NCBI GenBank assembly: GCA_030696085.1
Contig: JAUYNL010000100.1
Location: 1 to 55,972, forward strand
DNA length: 55,972 nt
DNA from: Luteolibacter sp.
GTDB lineage: Bacteria > Verrucomicrobiota > Verrucomicrobiia > Verrucomicrobiales > Akkermansiaceae
Reading direction: 5' to 3'
This document shows, piece after piece, positions 25,626 to 34,489 of this stretch. The notes under the pieces were generated by a model that was given only the letters and a program-made list of their open reading frames with translations, ran no database searches and had not been told where the DNA came from. The stretch's first letter is position 1. Each line of letters opens with the position of its first letter. The position numbers and the translations under genes were made by a program.

Positions 25626-27365
25626 TCATCGCCGCGCCTTGGGCGTCTGGAGGAAGGCTTCCACCTCCTTCAGGGAGCGCGTGTTGAGGATGTCCTGCTT
25701 GCGCAGCCAGCCCTTGCGCGCGACTCGCACGCCGAGCCCGACGTGGTGCAGGCCATCGGTCGAGTGGGCGTCCGGGTTGATCGAACAGAGCACGCCCTTG
25801 TCGCGGGCACGCTTCCACCAGCGCCAATCCATGTCGAGGCGCCGCGGGTTGCAGTTGAGCTCGATGATGGTGCGCGTTGAGGCGGCGCAATCGACGATCA
25901 TCGCGTGGTTGACGGCGTAGCCATCGCGCTTGAGCAGCATGCGGCCGGTGAGATGGCCGAGCATGGTGACGTGTTCGTTTTCCATCGCCCGGCAGATCCG
26001 GCGGGTCATCTCCTCCTCCGGCAGATTGAACTGCGCGTGCACCGAGGCGACGCAGAAATCGAGTTTGGCTAACATTCCATCATCGAAATCCAGCGAGCCG
26101 TCCTTGAGGATGTCCACCTCGGAGCCGGCGAAGAGGCGGAAGCCCGTGAAGCCGGCGTTGAGCGCATGGATCTCCGCGATCTGCCGGATGAGGCGCTCCT
26201 CGTCCAGGCCGTTGGCGACGACGGTGGACTTCGAGTGATCCGAGATGCCGAGGTATTGCATGCCCAGCTCCATCGCCTCACCGGCCATCTGTTGGAGCGT
26301 GTGGATGCCATCGGACGAGGTGGTATGGCTGTGGAAGGTGCCGCGCAGGTTGTCGATCTCCACCAGACGGGGCAGCGAGCGATCGGCGGCGGCCTCGATC
26401 TCTCCGCGGTTCTCGCGCAGCTCGGGCTCGATGTGCTGGAGCCCGAGAAACTGATAGATATCACGTTCTTCATGGAGGTCCGGTGGCACCTGGGCGCCGC
26501 CTTCGGCAGTGGGTGTGAAGCCGTATTCGTTGAGTGAAAGCCCATGTTTGAGCGCGAGCGAGCGCAGGGCGACGTTGTGTTCCTTGGAGCCGGTGAAGTA
26601 GAGCAGGGCGAAGGGGAACTGCGCGTTGGAAACCGCGCGCAAATCGCACTGGATGCCGTTTTTCAGGCGCACGGAGGCCTTGGTTTCGCCACAGGCGATC
26701 ACGGATTCCACCTGCGGCAGCGTGATGAAGTCCTCGCAGACCAGCTTCGGCTCCCGGGTGGCGACCAGGAAATCCAGGTCATGCACGGTTTCCTTCGCCC
26801 GGCGGAACGAGCCCGCCACCGTCACCCGCGAGATCTCCGGATGCGTGCGCAGCGTGTCGAGCATTTCAGCCGCCAGCGGGCTCACGCTTCCTAACAAAAA
26901 TCGGTCCGCGAATTGCTCGTGCAGGGCGATGGCTTCGAGGATCTTCGCCTGCGTCTTCCCGCCGAAGCCGGGCAGCGCGGCTACTTTCCCGTGCTCGCAC
27001 GCTTCCTTGAGCCGTTCCACCGAGGAGACGCCCAGCGCATCGTGCAGCGCCTTCACCTTTTTCGGCCCGAGCCCCTGGAGATCGAAGAGTTCGAACAGGC
27101 CGGGCGGAAACTCCGCGCGCAGATCCTGGTGGAATTTCAGGCTGCCGGTGACGGCCAGTTCGTGGAGCTTGTCTCGCAACGCCTCGCCGATGCCCTTGAT
27201 GCCATCGAGTTGGTTTTTCTCCGCCAAATCGACGATTTCGCCGTCGAAATTCCGCACGGTCTCCGCGCCATGGCGGTAGGCGCGGACCTTGAACGGATTC
27301 TCGTCCTTCAATTCCAGCAGCAGGGCGATTTCGTCCAGCACAGCCGCCATTTCCTCGCGTGTCAT
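25626..27365 (-). CDS. polX: DNA polymerase/3'-5' exonuclease PolX
   Basis: The 579-residue product has the bacterial PolX build: an N-terminal helix-hairpin-helix/8-kDa region (residues 1-90), a polymerase-beta palm (about 100-310) with [10 protein letters not shown] providing catalytic Asp residues, and a C-terminal PHP domain (from about 335) with [24 protein letters not shown] and NPDAHST giving metal ligands. It acts in gap-filling repair with 3'-5' exonuclease/phosphatase activity from PHP. The start at 27365 (MTREEMAAV) fits the family; an upstream in-frame extension to 27452 is rejected. Confidence 0.95.
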   Translation of the reverse strand: MTREEMAAVLDEIALLLELKDENPFKVRAYRHGAETVRNFDGEIVDLAEKNQLDGIKGIGEALRDKLHELAVTGSLKFHQDLRAEFPPGLFELFDLQGLGPKKVKALHDALGVSSVERLKEACEHGKVAALPGFGGKTQAKILEAIALHEQFADRFLLGSVSPLAAEMLDTLRTHPEISRVTVAGSFRRAKETVHDLDFLVATREPKLVCEDFITLPQVESVIACGETKASVRLKNGIQCDLRAVSNAQFPFALLYFTGSKEHNVALRSLALKHGLSLNEYGFTPTAEGGAQVPPDLHEERDIYQFLGLQHIEPELRENRGEIEAAADRSLPRLVEIDNLRGTFHSHTTSSDGIHTLQQMAGEAMELGMQYLGISDHSKSTVVANGLDEERLIRQIAEIHALNAGFTGFRLFAGSEVDILKDGSLDFDDGMLAKLDFCVASVHAQFNLPEEEMTRRICRAMENEHVTMLGHLTGRMLLKRDGYAVNHAMIVDCAASTRTIIELNCNPRRLDMDWRWWKRARDKGVLCSINPDAHSTDGLHHVGLGVRVARKGWLRKQDILNTRSLKEVEAFLQTPKARR

Positions 27366-27497
27366 GCGCGAAACCTCGCCGCCCCGCGAAATCCGGTCAA
27401 GCACGCGCGACGCGGCCAGCCCGCCGATTTTCCCAATCCTTCTCCTTGCCAAGTCCTGACGCGGCGGCTAGCCCTCTTGCCCACGCGTTATGCGCAG

Positions 27498-27572
27498 GGT
27501 CCCGTGGTCCAATGGATAGGACGATGGCCTCCGAAGCCGTAGGTCCAGGTTCGATTCCTGGCGGGACCACCA
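27498..27572 (+). tRNA. tRNA-Arg (CCG)
   Basis: The acceptor arms GGTCCCG (27498-27504) and CGGGACC (27562-27568) pair fully. The anticodon arm holds the loop CTCCGAA, anticodon CCG. The T arm CCAGGTTCGATTCCTGG is complete, and CCA is encoded at 27570-27572. Confidence 0.96.
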
Positions 27573-27921
27573 GTCGCAAAACCACTAATAATCAACAGAC
27601 CGTGAGGATGATGCCGGACGGAGAAGCTGATGGAATTAGTCTGCGAACTGCGCCAGAAACACACTCATGATCTGAGCAGCCTGATCATGGGATGATCGGC
27701 GGACACAATCCAAACTCCGCATTTTTCGCTTTTTTCGGAGTGTCCCAACTCGTCATCGATTGGATGCAAGGTGCTTGGCGCTTGGGTTGCGGTTTGAACC
27801 GCTTCCACGGAATTTTTCCAAAAAAATCCCCAATGGGCAAAAAAATCTTGCGCGGTGGAATGCTCCGTGGTGTTCTCCCCGCCCGCCCACAAGGGCGGAA
27901 CCAATCTTTTCCCAAACGGCC
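27573..27921. other. Leader and promoter region of rplU-rpmA
   Basis: No gene is seen in this 349-bp stretch. It has an AT-rich part at 27715-27740 with an inverted pair CTCCG/CGGAG around a T-rich loop, A-runs near 27820-27845, and a compact hairpin at 27883-27898 just before rplU. It should hold the promoter and untranslated leader of the L21-L27 operon. Confidence 0.55.
27883..27898 (+). promoter_or_regulatory. Hairpin in the rplU 5' leader
   Basis: CCGCCC-ACAA-GGGCGG forms a perfect 6-bp stem with a 4-nt loop ending 23 nt before the rplU ATG. The position would suit translational control of the L21-L27 operon or an mRNA-stability element. I do not claim that it matches a known L21 leader family. 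Confidence 0.5.
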
Positions 27922-28233
27922 ATGGCCTACGCAGTGATCAAAACCGGCGGCAAACAATACCGCGTCCAAGAAGGCACCCAGTTCGATGTTGAAAAACTCG
28001 ATGCGGCGGTGGACTCCGAAATCAAGTTCGACGCATTGATCGTTGGCGAAGGAGAGACCGTGAAAATCGGCGCTCCGATCGTGGATGGCGCTTCCGTCAC
28101 CGCCAAGGTGATCAGCCAATACCGCGGCCCCAAGGGCATCGCCTTCAAATTCAAGCGCCGCAAAGGCTTCCACAAGACCAAGGGCTTCCGCCGCAGCCTC
28201 ACCAAGCTCGAGATCACCTCGATCGCCGGTTAA
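27922..28233 (+). CDS. rplU: 50S ribosomal protein L21
   Basis: The 103-residue L21 is a large-subunit protein contacting 23S rRNA. The canonical start [15 protein letters not shown] fixes the ATG at 27922. The core continues with [11 protein letters not shown] and the RNA-binding [15 protein letters not shown]. The longer upstream frame is leader sequence. It is followed 27 bp later by rpmA, the universal order. Confidence 0.98.
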   Translation: MAYAVIKTGGKQYRVQEGTQFDVEKLDAAVDSEIKFDALIVGEGETVKIGAPIVDGASVTAKVISQYRGPKGIAFKFKRRKGFHKTKGFRRSLTKLEITSIAG

Positions 28234-28260
28234 TCACCCACTTCCCACCCACCTACTTCC

Positions 28261-28512
28261 ATGGCCCATAAAAAAGGACAAGGCTCCGTCAAAAACGGTC
28301 GCGACTCACGCAGCAAGCGCCTCGGCGTGAAGAAATTCGGCGGCCAGGCCGTCATCGCCGGCAATATCCTCATCCGCCAGCGCGGCACCAAGTTCCACCC
28401 TGGCAAGGGCGTGGGCATCGGCCGCGACCACACGCTTTTCGCCTTGGTGGATGGCCGCGTGGCCTTCGACAAGGATTCCCGCCGCATCAATGTGCTCGCC
28501 GAGGCGAACTGA
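28261..28512 (+). CDS. rpmA: 50S ribosomal protein L27
   Basis: The 83-residue L27 has an N-terminal tail that reaches the peptidyl-transferase centre. The start [16 protein letters not shown] and the core [27 protein letters not shown] (shown here by its key GTKFHPG) are family standard. There is no Firmicutes-type cleavable N-terminal extension. It ends the operon with rplU and is followed by an intrinsic terminator. Confidence 0.98.
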   Translation: MAHKKGQGSVKNGRDSRSKRLGVKKFGGQAVIAGNILIRQRGTKFHPGKGVGIGRDHTLFALVDGRVAFDKDSRRINVLAEAN

Positions 28513-28539
28513 TCCGGCTTTCAACGAAATATCCAAACG

Positions 28540-28571
28540 AAGCCGCGTCCTCTCCCGGAAGCGGCTTTTTT
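28540..28571 (+). terminator. Intrinsic terminator of rplU-rpmA
   Basis: AAGCCGC (28540-28546) pairs with GCGGCTT (28561-28567) across a 14-nt loop and is followed by four more T. It begins 27 bp after the rpmA stop. Confidence 0.85.
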
Positions 28572-28649
28572 ATGGGCGGCAGCCGGTTCGCTTCGTTTGA
28601 TGCCTCCGCTACGATGACTTCGCGGGTTCCGCCTGTCGGCAGCAGGCGG

Positions 28650-28886
28650 TTATTTCCTCCGTTGCGAGAACATCCAGCGCGGCGTTTCCGATTCTTCATA
28701 ACCCCCGGGCCAGCAGGCATGGTCCATGTCCGGAAGATAGATGACTTTCGGTTTGCCGCCCGCGTTCTCAAGAGCGGCAATCATTGACCGGGTGGCGGCC
28801 AACCATCGGGAGCCCGTCACATGGAATCGCTTCCGGTGGAACGCGTGATCCTGGTCATCAGAACCATGAACGCATCCATCAGTTTG
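28650..28886 (-). pseudogene. C-terminal remnant of an alpha/beta-hydrolase (esterase/prolyl-oligopeptidase-like)
   Basis: On the minus strand a frame is open from just after a TGA (28887-28889) to TAA (28650-28652), about 79 codons, without an initiator at its head. It reads VHGSDD, then TRSMIAALENAGGKPKVIYL, then DMDHACWPGGYEE and WMFSQRRK. This is the C-terminal part of secreted hydrolases, where the acid residue sits in H-G-x-x-D and the catalytic His in the final GH/DH-x-x-W. The nucleophile domain is absent, so it is a truncated relic. Only the last 44 codons follow a Met (28784). Confidence 0.7.
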
Positions 28887-28924
28887 TCAGGCCTTGGTCA
28901 GGGTTCCGGAAAATGGGGTAGCAC

Positions 28925-29908
28925 TCATTCTTTCCGCTCCGAACATAGGGAGGAAGGCTCGTCACAGGCTACGGAAACCGCAGCCACGTTGAGCGGAACT
29001 CCAACGGGTGCTTCCCCTCGCGCGGAAGGCTTACGCGGGAGCCTCGCCTCCATGTAGGCCAGAATTCCCTCCCTCTTTTTCAATGCCGTGGCGGTAAGGA
29101 ACCGGTGCATCAGGAAGGCGACGACGGTCGAGAGCACCATCGTGACCAGATAGAGGGTCAGTTTCCCGCCATCGAAGTCGAAGTGGGAAAAGTGCTTCAG
29201 GATCGTGATGATCGGGACATGAACGAGGTAGATTTCATAGCTGACCAGACCCATAAACGCGAGACCGTTCTGAGTTTTGCCGAAGTGAATCCCGCGCATG
29301 TCGGTCCTCATCATGCCGATGACCAGCGCCAGTGAGAATACGCTGAAGCAGGTGACGTCGATCCACAGACCCTGGAAATAGAGGTCCGAATTCCGATAGG
29401 AAAGGAGACAGGACCAAACCAGCCGCATGAACGAGGCGAGACATGCCAGTCCTCCCAGCCAGAGCAGGTAATACTGCTTCTCGCGAATGAGGGATCAGTA
29501 GGGTTCCATCTCGGGAATCCGGTGGAAGATCTCCGCCGACCCGAAAATCAGGTCCGTGTGTTGGTATGAAAACACGTAGGGCAGGGTCTGAAACGGTTCC
29601 CGTGTTCCCAGAATGAGGAATGTGAGTTCGTAGAGAACCATTATCGTCAGGTAGGCGGGCAGGAGTCTGAGCGCTCGATACGGCAGGAATGGAAACACTC
29701 CGCGCCCCTTGTCGCAGTTCGAGACGAGGCTGCGGGTGATCAGCAGCCCGGACATGGCGAAGAAAAAATCCATCACTCCCCAGTACCAGAGAAACAGGCG
29801 GCTCAGGTCGCGGTGACAGGCGACCACCCCGGCACAGGCAAGGCCCCTCGCCGCATCGAGGATGGGAAAGCGCTTCATGCGTCTCGCTTCGGAAAAATCG
29901 ATGTTCAT
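28925..29908 (-). pseudogene. Acyltransferase-3 (OafA-like) membrane protein interrupted by an in-frame TGA
   Basis: One frame spans 29908 to 28925 with a single internal TGA at 29495-29497. The first part has the family N-terminus (LDAARGLACAGVVACH, then WGVMDFFFAMSGLLITRSL). The part after the stop begins SLIREKQYYLLW, matching the conserved W-S-L-x-x-E-x-Q-F-Y-L-L-W, so the TGA replaces the Trp (TGG). Hydrophobic helices continue to a normal C-terminal tail. Such proteins O-acetylate cell-surface sugars. With no frameshift and otherwise good coding quality, this is a young nonsense pseudogene, or a sequencing error, or readthrough. A start at 29878 is also possible. Confidence 0.85.
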
Positions 29909-29950
29909 CCGTAAATGGGGGGGAATCGTGGCGGACGAGAGACTATGACA

Positions 29951-29968
29951 GCCGCCTGAAAAGGCGGC
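29951..29968. repeat. Perfect short hairpin downstream of tRNA-Leu
   Basis: GCCGCCT (29951-29957), GAAA loop, AGGCGGC (29962-29968). There is a GAAA tetraloop but only a short T-run on the minus strand. It could aid tRNA-Leu transcript termination or processing. Confidence 0.5.
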
Positions 29969-30100
29969 ATCGCGCGATCCCGTAATGCCCGCTGACGGCT
30001 TGTGGGAAAGGGGAAGGAGGGGGATGATTTACGGCGTGATGCTGTCCAACCCCGGAGACCTTGTAAAGCACGGTGAACCCGGCGATAGCTCTGAAAACAG

Positions 30101-30182
30101 TACCGGGAACAGGACTCGAACCTGCACGAGCTAGCTCACTTGATCCTAAGTCAAGCGCGTCTACCAATTCCGCCATCCCGGC
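30101..30182 (-). tRNA. tRNA-Leu (TAG)
   Basis: The minus-strand gene starts at 30182 (GCCGGGA) and ends at discriminator A (30101). The acceptor closes with TCCCGGT (G-U at the first pair). The anticodon arm is CTTGA-CTTAGGA-TCAAG with anticodon TAG. A class II variable arm (GAGCTAGCTC) and T arm CAGGTTCGAGTCCTG are present. CCA is not encoded. Half of this gene is duplicated at 32764-32804. Confidence 0.95.
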
Positions 30183-30231
30183 TGAGGGCGGCAGCTTATC
30201 GCTACGCGCTGGCTCGGCAAGAACTCAATCC
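30141..30231. repeat. Direct repeat copy A: 5' half of tRNA-Leu plus upstream flank
   Basis: This block aligns without gaps to 32764-32854 with about nine mismatches in 91 bp. It covers tRNA-Leu from the 3' side of the anticodon loop to its 5' end and about 49 bp of upstream sequence. With copy B it brackets the beta-helix gene. Confidence 0.88.
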
Positions 30232-30304
30232 CGACAGTGGGCTGAAAAGCCGGTGGCTGGGGATCGAGGCGTGATGATACCTCTCCCAAGGTCCATGGGC
30301 AGGC

Positions 30305-32533
30305 TCAGGGAAGTGACTGGCGGCAGGCGTCTTTTTGGAGGCCGATTTTTTCGCAGGGTATTTTGGCGAAGGCGGAGTTTTGCCGGAGCAGCCAGGAATC
30401 TGCTTTCATCTGGAATCCACCCCGGGCACCGACGGTGTAGCCGAGGTCGGCAGGCGGGTTTTGCGCGAGGGTGAAACCGGGATGGTTGGTGATGGTGTCG
30501 AGCGCTTTGGGGTTTGGCTCGCCGGTTTGAACCACGAGGTTGTGCTCGATTTCCAGTTTCGGCAGGACGCTCGCGGAGTCGCGGTCGAGGTGGAGGACTT
30601 TGTCGCGGCAGTTGATGAAGATGTTGTTGCGGATGGGATTGTAGAGCGGCTCTTTGGGCGAGTCGCTCATGATTTTCGCCAGCAAGGGGTAACGCTCGCT
30701 CCACGGCGGGTTCTTGTAATTGAGAGCCTCGGCCTTGGCTTCTAGCATCCAGCTTCGGTCGGAGGGGTTGTTCCATTGTTTCCAGCTCATGCCACGACCG
30801 TCGAAATGGAGGCCGATCGGGCAATCGATGACGAGGTTGTTGAGGACCGGGTTGTTGCGGCCGCCACCGATCATGAGGGCGCGGCCGGCGCGGTAGAGGA
30901 TGTTTCCTTCCAAGGTGTCCCCGCTGTCGCAGTCGTCGAGATAGATGCCCATGGTGTGAGTGGTGCTGACATCTTTTCCGCCGAGGTGGTGGATGTAGTT
31001 GTGGCGGAGGATGTTTCCCTGGCTGGTCCAGTCCCGGCCGCTGTAGAAGGCGCCGGAGTCGCCGGTTTCGAGCATGACGCGGTGGATTTCGTTCAATTCG
31101 AAGAGGTGTTCGTTGCCGGAGTAAGAGATGGCATTGTGGGGCGCGTCATGGATGAGGTTTTGGCGGACGATGCTGCCGCAGCCGCCCACTCCGATGCCGG
31201 GGGCGTAGGTGCGCTGGAAGATGCCATAGTGGTGGATGTGGTTGTTCACCACGAGGTTGCCGGATTTTTCCAGGGTCTTGCGGTCGCCGCCGTTGAGGGA
31301 AACGCCGTTGCGGCCGATGTTGAAGATGTCGCAGGAGCGCAGGGTGAGGTTTTTGCCGGAGAGATCGATGGCGGTGCCGGCGAGGTTCGAGAGTTCGCAG
31401 CCGGCGATTTCGATGTCCTCGCCCTGTTTGATGCTGATGCCGGTGCCATGGTTATACTCGATCTTGAGGCCGTTGATCTTGAGGTGCCTGACATGGGTCA
31501 GGCCGATGAGCGGGGCGCTGTTGGTGACGAGAACGAGCTGGCTGTGGGCGATGGGAGCGACCGGATAGTAGAAGAGTTTTTTCGCCTTGCGATCCACGAA
31601 CCACTCGCCGGGGCTGTCGAGCTCGGCGAGGATGTTTTGGGCGAAAAAGCGGCGTTCCTTGGCTCCCCAGGTGCCGCCCATGATGCCGTAGCCGTGTGCT
31701 GCCGCGAGACGGATGGTTTTTTTCCCGGCGTCGTAGCTGGCGATGCGGATCGTTTCCTCGGACCAGTCGTGCGTCCAGTAGCCAAAGAGCCAGGCCCCCG
31801 CTTCGAGGTCCCATGAGGCGGCCCGCGGGTGATCGAAAACGAATGCGCCGGGGCGGACTTTGCGCAGGGCGGGATCCTCGGCCCCGGGTTGGGGGAGGCC
31901 TTGGTCCACGACTTTGGAAAAGCTGACCCAACCGTTGTTTTCCGCGTCTTTATTGGGCCAACGGGCGAGCGTCATGGGTTGTCCGTCGGCGTAAAGCCAA
32001 GGAGCGACAGGGGTGGCGCGGTAGGCATTGGGAAACTCGGGGAGCTCGCCATCGACGATGTTTGCCAGATCGCAGACGAGGACGTGAGGCCGCGCGCCTT
32101 CCGCAAGCCGGGCCAGCAGCGCCGGGTCGCTGACTTTCCGGAACGCCCCGGCGGGCAGGGGAACGCCGCCGCGCAACTGCGCTTTTCCCATTTCCGCGGC
32201 ACGGTAGATGACCGGTGCCCCCGGCCGACCGCCATCCTCCGCGGTGAATTCCACGGGCGCCGCCAAACGGTAAACCCCGGCCGCCAGCTCTACGATGACG
32301 GTTTCGGTGTCAGGGATTTTCCCGGTTTTCCTCGCCTGCCGCAGGTGATCCCGGGCTTGCAGGATGTTCTGGAACGGCTTCGCCTTGCTGCCATCGCCTC
32401 CATCGGCGGCATTCTGGGAAACATGGACAAGGATTTGCCCGTGAAGGCCGGTCACGAGGCCCAACACCGCGAATGTTAGAAAAAGGCCGCAGGAGCGCCG
32501 GGCAAGGGACGATGGACATTGGGATAGGATCAT
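30305..32533 (-). CDS. Secreted right-handed parallel beta-helix protein
   Basis: The 742-residue product has a signal peptide (hydrophobic run GLFLTFAVLGLVTGLHG) and then HVSQNAADGGDGSKAKPFQN, the usual N-terminus of DUF1565/beta-helix proteins. The central part (about 330-600) shows repeated short beta-helix turns rich in N, G, I and V (for example HLKINGLKIEYNHGTG, NLVVNNHIHHYG, GNILRHNYIHHLGG). Such proteins are polysaccharide lyases, epimerases or glycosidases of host or algal glycans. I cannot assign a catalytic family. The gene lies alone between the two tRNA-Leu repeats and may be a mobile or recently inserted cassette. No terminator is clear. Confidence 0.85.
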   Translation of the reverse strand: MILSQCPSSLARRSCGLFLTFAVLGLVTGLHGQILVHVSQNAADGGDGSKAKPFQNILQARDHLRQARKTGKIPDTETVIVELAAGVYRLAAPVEFTAEDGGRPGAPVIYRAAEMGKAQLRGGVPLPAGAFRKVSDPALLARLAEGARPHVLVCDLANIVDGELPEFPNAYRATPVAPWLYADGQPMTLARWPNKDAENNGWVSFSKVVDQGLPQPGAEDPALRKVRPGAFVFDHPRAASWDLEAGAWLFGYWTHDWSEETIRIASYDAGKKTIRLAAAHGYGIMGGTWGAKERRFFAQNILAELDSPGEWFVDRKAKKLFYYPVAPIAHSQLVLVTNSAPLIGLTHVRHLKINGLKIEYNHGTGISIKQGEDIEIAGCELSNLAGTAIDLSGKNLTLRSCDIFNIGRNGVSLNGGDRKTLEKSGNLVVNNHIHHYGIFQRTYAPGIGVGGCGSIVRQNLIHDAPHNAISYSGNEHLFELNEIHRVMLETGDSGAFYSGRDWTSQGNILRHNYIHHLGGKDVSTTHTMGIYLDDCDSGDTLEGNILYRAGRALMIGGGRNNPVLNNLVIDCPIGLHFDGRGMSWKQWNNPSDRSWMLEAKAEALNYKNPPWSERYPLLAKIMSDSPKEPLYNPIRNNIFINCRDKVLHLDRDSASVLPKLEIEHNLVVQTGEPNPKALDTITNHPGFTLAQNPPADLGYTVGARGGFQMKADSWLLRQNSAFAKIPCEKIGLQKDACRQSLP

Positions 32534-32763
32534 GGCGGTGGGATTTCAACGGGATCTGTCATTGGTATAAGCCTGAGGGCTGCGGTATCTTTCATCGGGG
32601 AAGCCGGCCGGTGTAACTGAAAGTGGTCGGCAAAGTCGCAAGGCGCGAAACGTGTTCGCCCATGTCCATGTGCTGGCAATGGAATGAGCGGATGCACGGG
32701 GCATTGGTTTTTCATGGGCGTCGGCGGGCGCATTCCTACCTCTATTGCGCCCAGCTCCCCTTC
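32534..32763. other. Gap upstream of the beta-helix gene
   Basis: No gene is recognised. It should contain the promoter of the beta-helix gene and the right junction of the region bounded by the tRNA-Leu repeats. Confidence 0.5.
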
Positions 32764-32854
32764 TGATCCTATGTCAAGCGCGACTGCCAATTCCGCCATC
32801 CCGGCTGAGCACGGCAGCTTATGGTTCCGCGCTGGCTCGGCAAGAACTCAATCG
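32764..32854 (-). repeat. Direct repeat copy B: tRNA-Leu fragment plus flank
   Basis: 32764-32804 is the 5' half of a tRNA-Leu gene (acceptor 5' strand, D arm, anticodon stem and part of the loop) with point changes. The 3' half is absent. The flank continues to 32854 and overlaps the last codons of the GT9 gene (stop 32848-32850). It is about 90 % identical to 30141-30231. The break lies in the anticodon loop, a common integrase crossover site. The fragment cannot make a tRNA. Confidence 0.88.
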
Positions 32855-33822
32855 CGGGCAAGCAGTCCGGCAAGTTCGTCAAAAACCGCCCGTGGCGTGA
32901 GATCAGCGAGAATGCCGCCGGGGGCGACGACCGAAACTGTACGCGGCGAGCCCGGCGGCCAGGGGCCGAAGCGCTCCGGCGAGGTGGGGCCGAAGATGGC
33001 GAGCACGCGGTTGCCTACAGCCGCGGAAAGGTGCATCGGGCCGCTGTCGTTGCCGATGAACACCGAGGGCTGGCGGGCCAGCTCGATCATTTCATCGAAG
33101 GGACAGCCGGTGAGATTGAGGAAACGACCGTCCGGCACGGGGAAATCCGGTGCCGCAGGGTTGCCAGCGCACCAGGCGACCCGGCTGTCCGCAATGTTTT
33201 CGAAAATCAAACGGGTGAGTTCGCTGAATTTCGGCCACTCCTTTTCGACTCCCCGGCTGTCGGTGAAGATCACGAAACGCCGCGCGGGATCGCCCTCGAA
33301 GAAAGATTTCCATGGAAAATCCGGCCCCGGCCGCAGTTCGAGCGGAATCCGGACCTCGTCGTCGATGCCGAGGGACCGGGCGAATTCCAGCAGCACGGGA
33401 ATCGCGTGGTGCGGGCCGTTTCCCGGCGGCATGCCGACCTTTCGGCTGAACAACGCGGCACCCTCGCGGCTGTCGTGGCGGCCCCGTTTCACCGGCGAGC
33501 GGGCGGCGGCGGCCATCAGCCCGGATCGCAGCAGGCCCTGCATGTCCCAGACGACGTCGAATTGACGGGCGCGCAGGGTTTTCATGACCTCCAGAATACC
33601 GCGCCAACCGTTCTTGCGGCGGAAATGAATCACCTCATGGACGAAGGGAGCGGCCTCCACAAGCGGCGCGAAACGATCACGCGCCACCCAGGTGATGCGG
33701 CAGTCCGGCAGCCGCCGCGCCACCGTTCGCACCACTTGCAGGGCATGCACGATGTCGCCCAGCGAGGACGGTTTGAGGATCAGGAGGCTGCGTGGGGCGG
33801 CGGGGCCATTCACCTTCGGCAT
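32848..33822 (-). CDS. Glycosyltransferase family 9 (heptosyltransferase-like)
   Basis: This 324-residue GT-B-fold enzyme has the family N-terminus ILKPSSLGDIVHALQVV, DVVWDMQGLLRSGLMA, and the C-terminal nucleotide-sugar site FIGNDSGPMHLSAAVG followed by LAIFGPTSPERFGP. GT9 enzymes transfer heptose or related sugars to the LPS core on the cytoplasmic face. The donor and acceptor are not determined. It is divergent from the DUF4254-epimerase genes (60 bp between starts), so it belongs to an envelope-sugar cluster. Its stop lies inside the tRNA-Leu flank repeat. Confidence 0.92.
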   Translation of the reverse strand: MPKVNGPAAPRSLLILKPSSLGDIVHALQVVRTVARRLPDCRITWVARDRFAPLVEAAPFVHEVIHFRRKNGWRGILEVMKTLRARQFDVVWDMQGLLRSGLMAAAARSPVKRGRHDSREGAALFSRKVGMPPGNGPHHAIPVLLEFARSLGIDDEVRIPLELRPGPDFPWKSFFEGDPARRFVIFTDSRGVEKEWPKFSELTRLIFENIADSRVAWCAGNPAAPDFPVPDGRFLNLTGCPFDEMIELARQPSVFIGNDSGPMHLSAAVGNRVLAIFGPTSPERFGPWPPGSPRTVSVVAPGGILADLTPRAVFDELAGLLARD

Positions 33823-33881
33823 GCGTCAGGCTTGCCTTGGCGGCCATTCCCTTGCAACGCTAAAGGCCACACCGCCAGCCG

Positions 33882-34475
33882 ATGATAATCGATCCCGCCG
33901 AAATCGCAGCCCTGCAATCCGCCCTCACGGCGGCATGGCATGAAGAATCCCCCGCCGCCTCGGGCGATGGCTTTCTCCGCCTGGTCCGGGAAAACCACCT
34001 GCGGAATTTCCAACTCTGGCACGAGGAGGACATCGCCCGCCGCGACGACCTCGGCTCGCCGCGCGTCCATCAGGCGAAACGCGCCATCGACCGCTTCAAC
34101 CAGGAGCGCAATAATTTCATCGAGGAAATGGACAAGGCGCTCGTCGCCGAACTCCAGCCCGCGGAATCCGGCTGCCCGAAAAACTCGGAAACCCCCGGCA
34201 TGATCATCGACCGCCTCTCGATCCTCGCGCTCAAGGAATTCCACATGCGAGAGCAGGCCGAGCGCGGGGACGCCTCTGTGGAACACCGCGCCAACTGTGG
34301 CGAAAAACTCGCCCGCATCCGCCTCCAGCGCGGGGATCTCACCCGCAGCCTCGCCGAGCTCATTGATGCCGTGCGCTCCGGCACCCGCAGCTTCGCCGTT
34401 TATTACCAATTCAAGATGTACAACGACCCCGCGCTCAATCCCCAGCTCTATGCGGGAACCAAGCCGCAGGGTTGA
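33882..34475 (+). CDS. DUF4254 domain protein
   Basis: This 197-residue, mostly helical cytosolic protein matches the DUF4254 pattern: an N-terminal helix, NFQLWHEEDIARRDDLGS, IDRFNQERNNFIEEMD, and a second half with GMIIDRLSILALKEFHMREQ. No enzymatic motif is known. Members are frequent in Verrucomicrobiota and Bacteroidota next to glycosyltransferases, and this gene lies between GT9 (divergent) and a UDP-sugar epimerase (14 bp downstream). A role in surface-polysaccharide assembly is inferred from context only. Confidence 0.85.
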   Translation: MIIDPAEIAALQSALTAAWHEESPAASGDGFLRLVRENHLRNFQLWHEEDIARRDDLGSPRVHQAKRAIDRFNQERNNFIEEMDKALVAELQPAESGCPKNSETPGMIIDRLSILALKEFHMREQAERGDASVEHRANCGEKLARIRLQRGDLTRSLAELIDAVRSGTRSFAVYYQFKMYNDPALNPQLYAGTKPQG

Positions 34476-34489
34476 GTTTCGCAGTCCCC

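Noticed and set aside
27397..27585. A minus-strand frame over tRNA-Arg
   Set aside because: Antisense to the tRNA gene; spurious.
29495..29497. UGA read as Trp (alternative genetic code)
   Set aside because: Many genes in the window end at TGA in the right place (for example kdsA, lptB, trkH), so a changed code is not credible.
29943..30176. A minus-strand frame beginning MAELVDALDLGSSE
   Set aside because: This is the translation of the tRNA-Leu gene, a well-known spurious protein.
30776..31816. A 346-codon plus-strand frame opposite the beta-helix gene
   Set aside because: Ala/Val/Asp-rich shadow; the minus-strand gene has a signal peptide and beta-helix turns.
32530..32799. A minus-strand frame beginning MAELAVALDIGSEG
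   Set aside because: Spurious translation of the tRNA-Leu fragment in repeat copy B.
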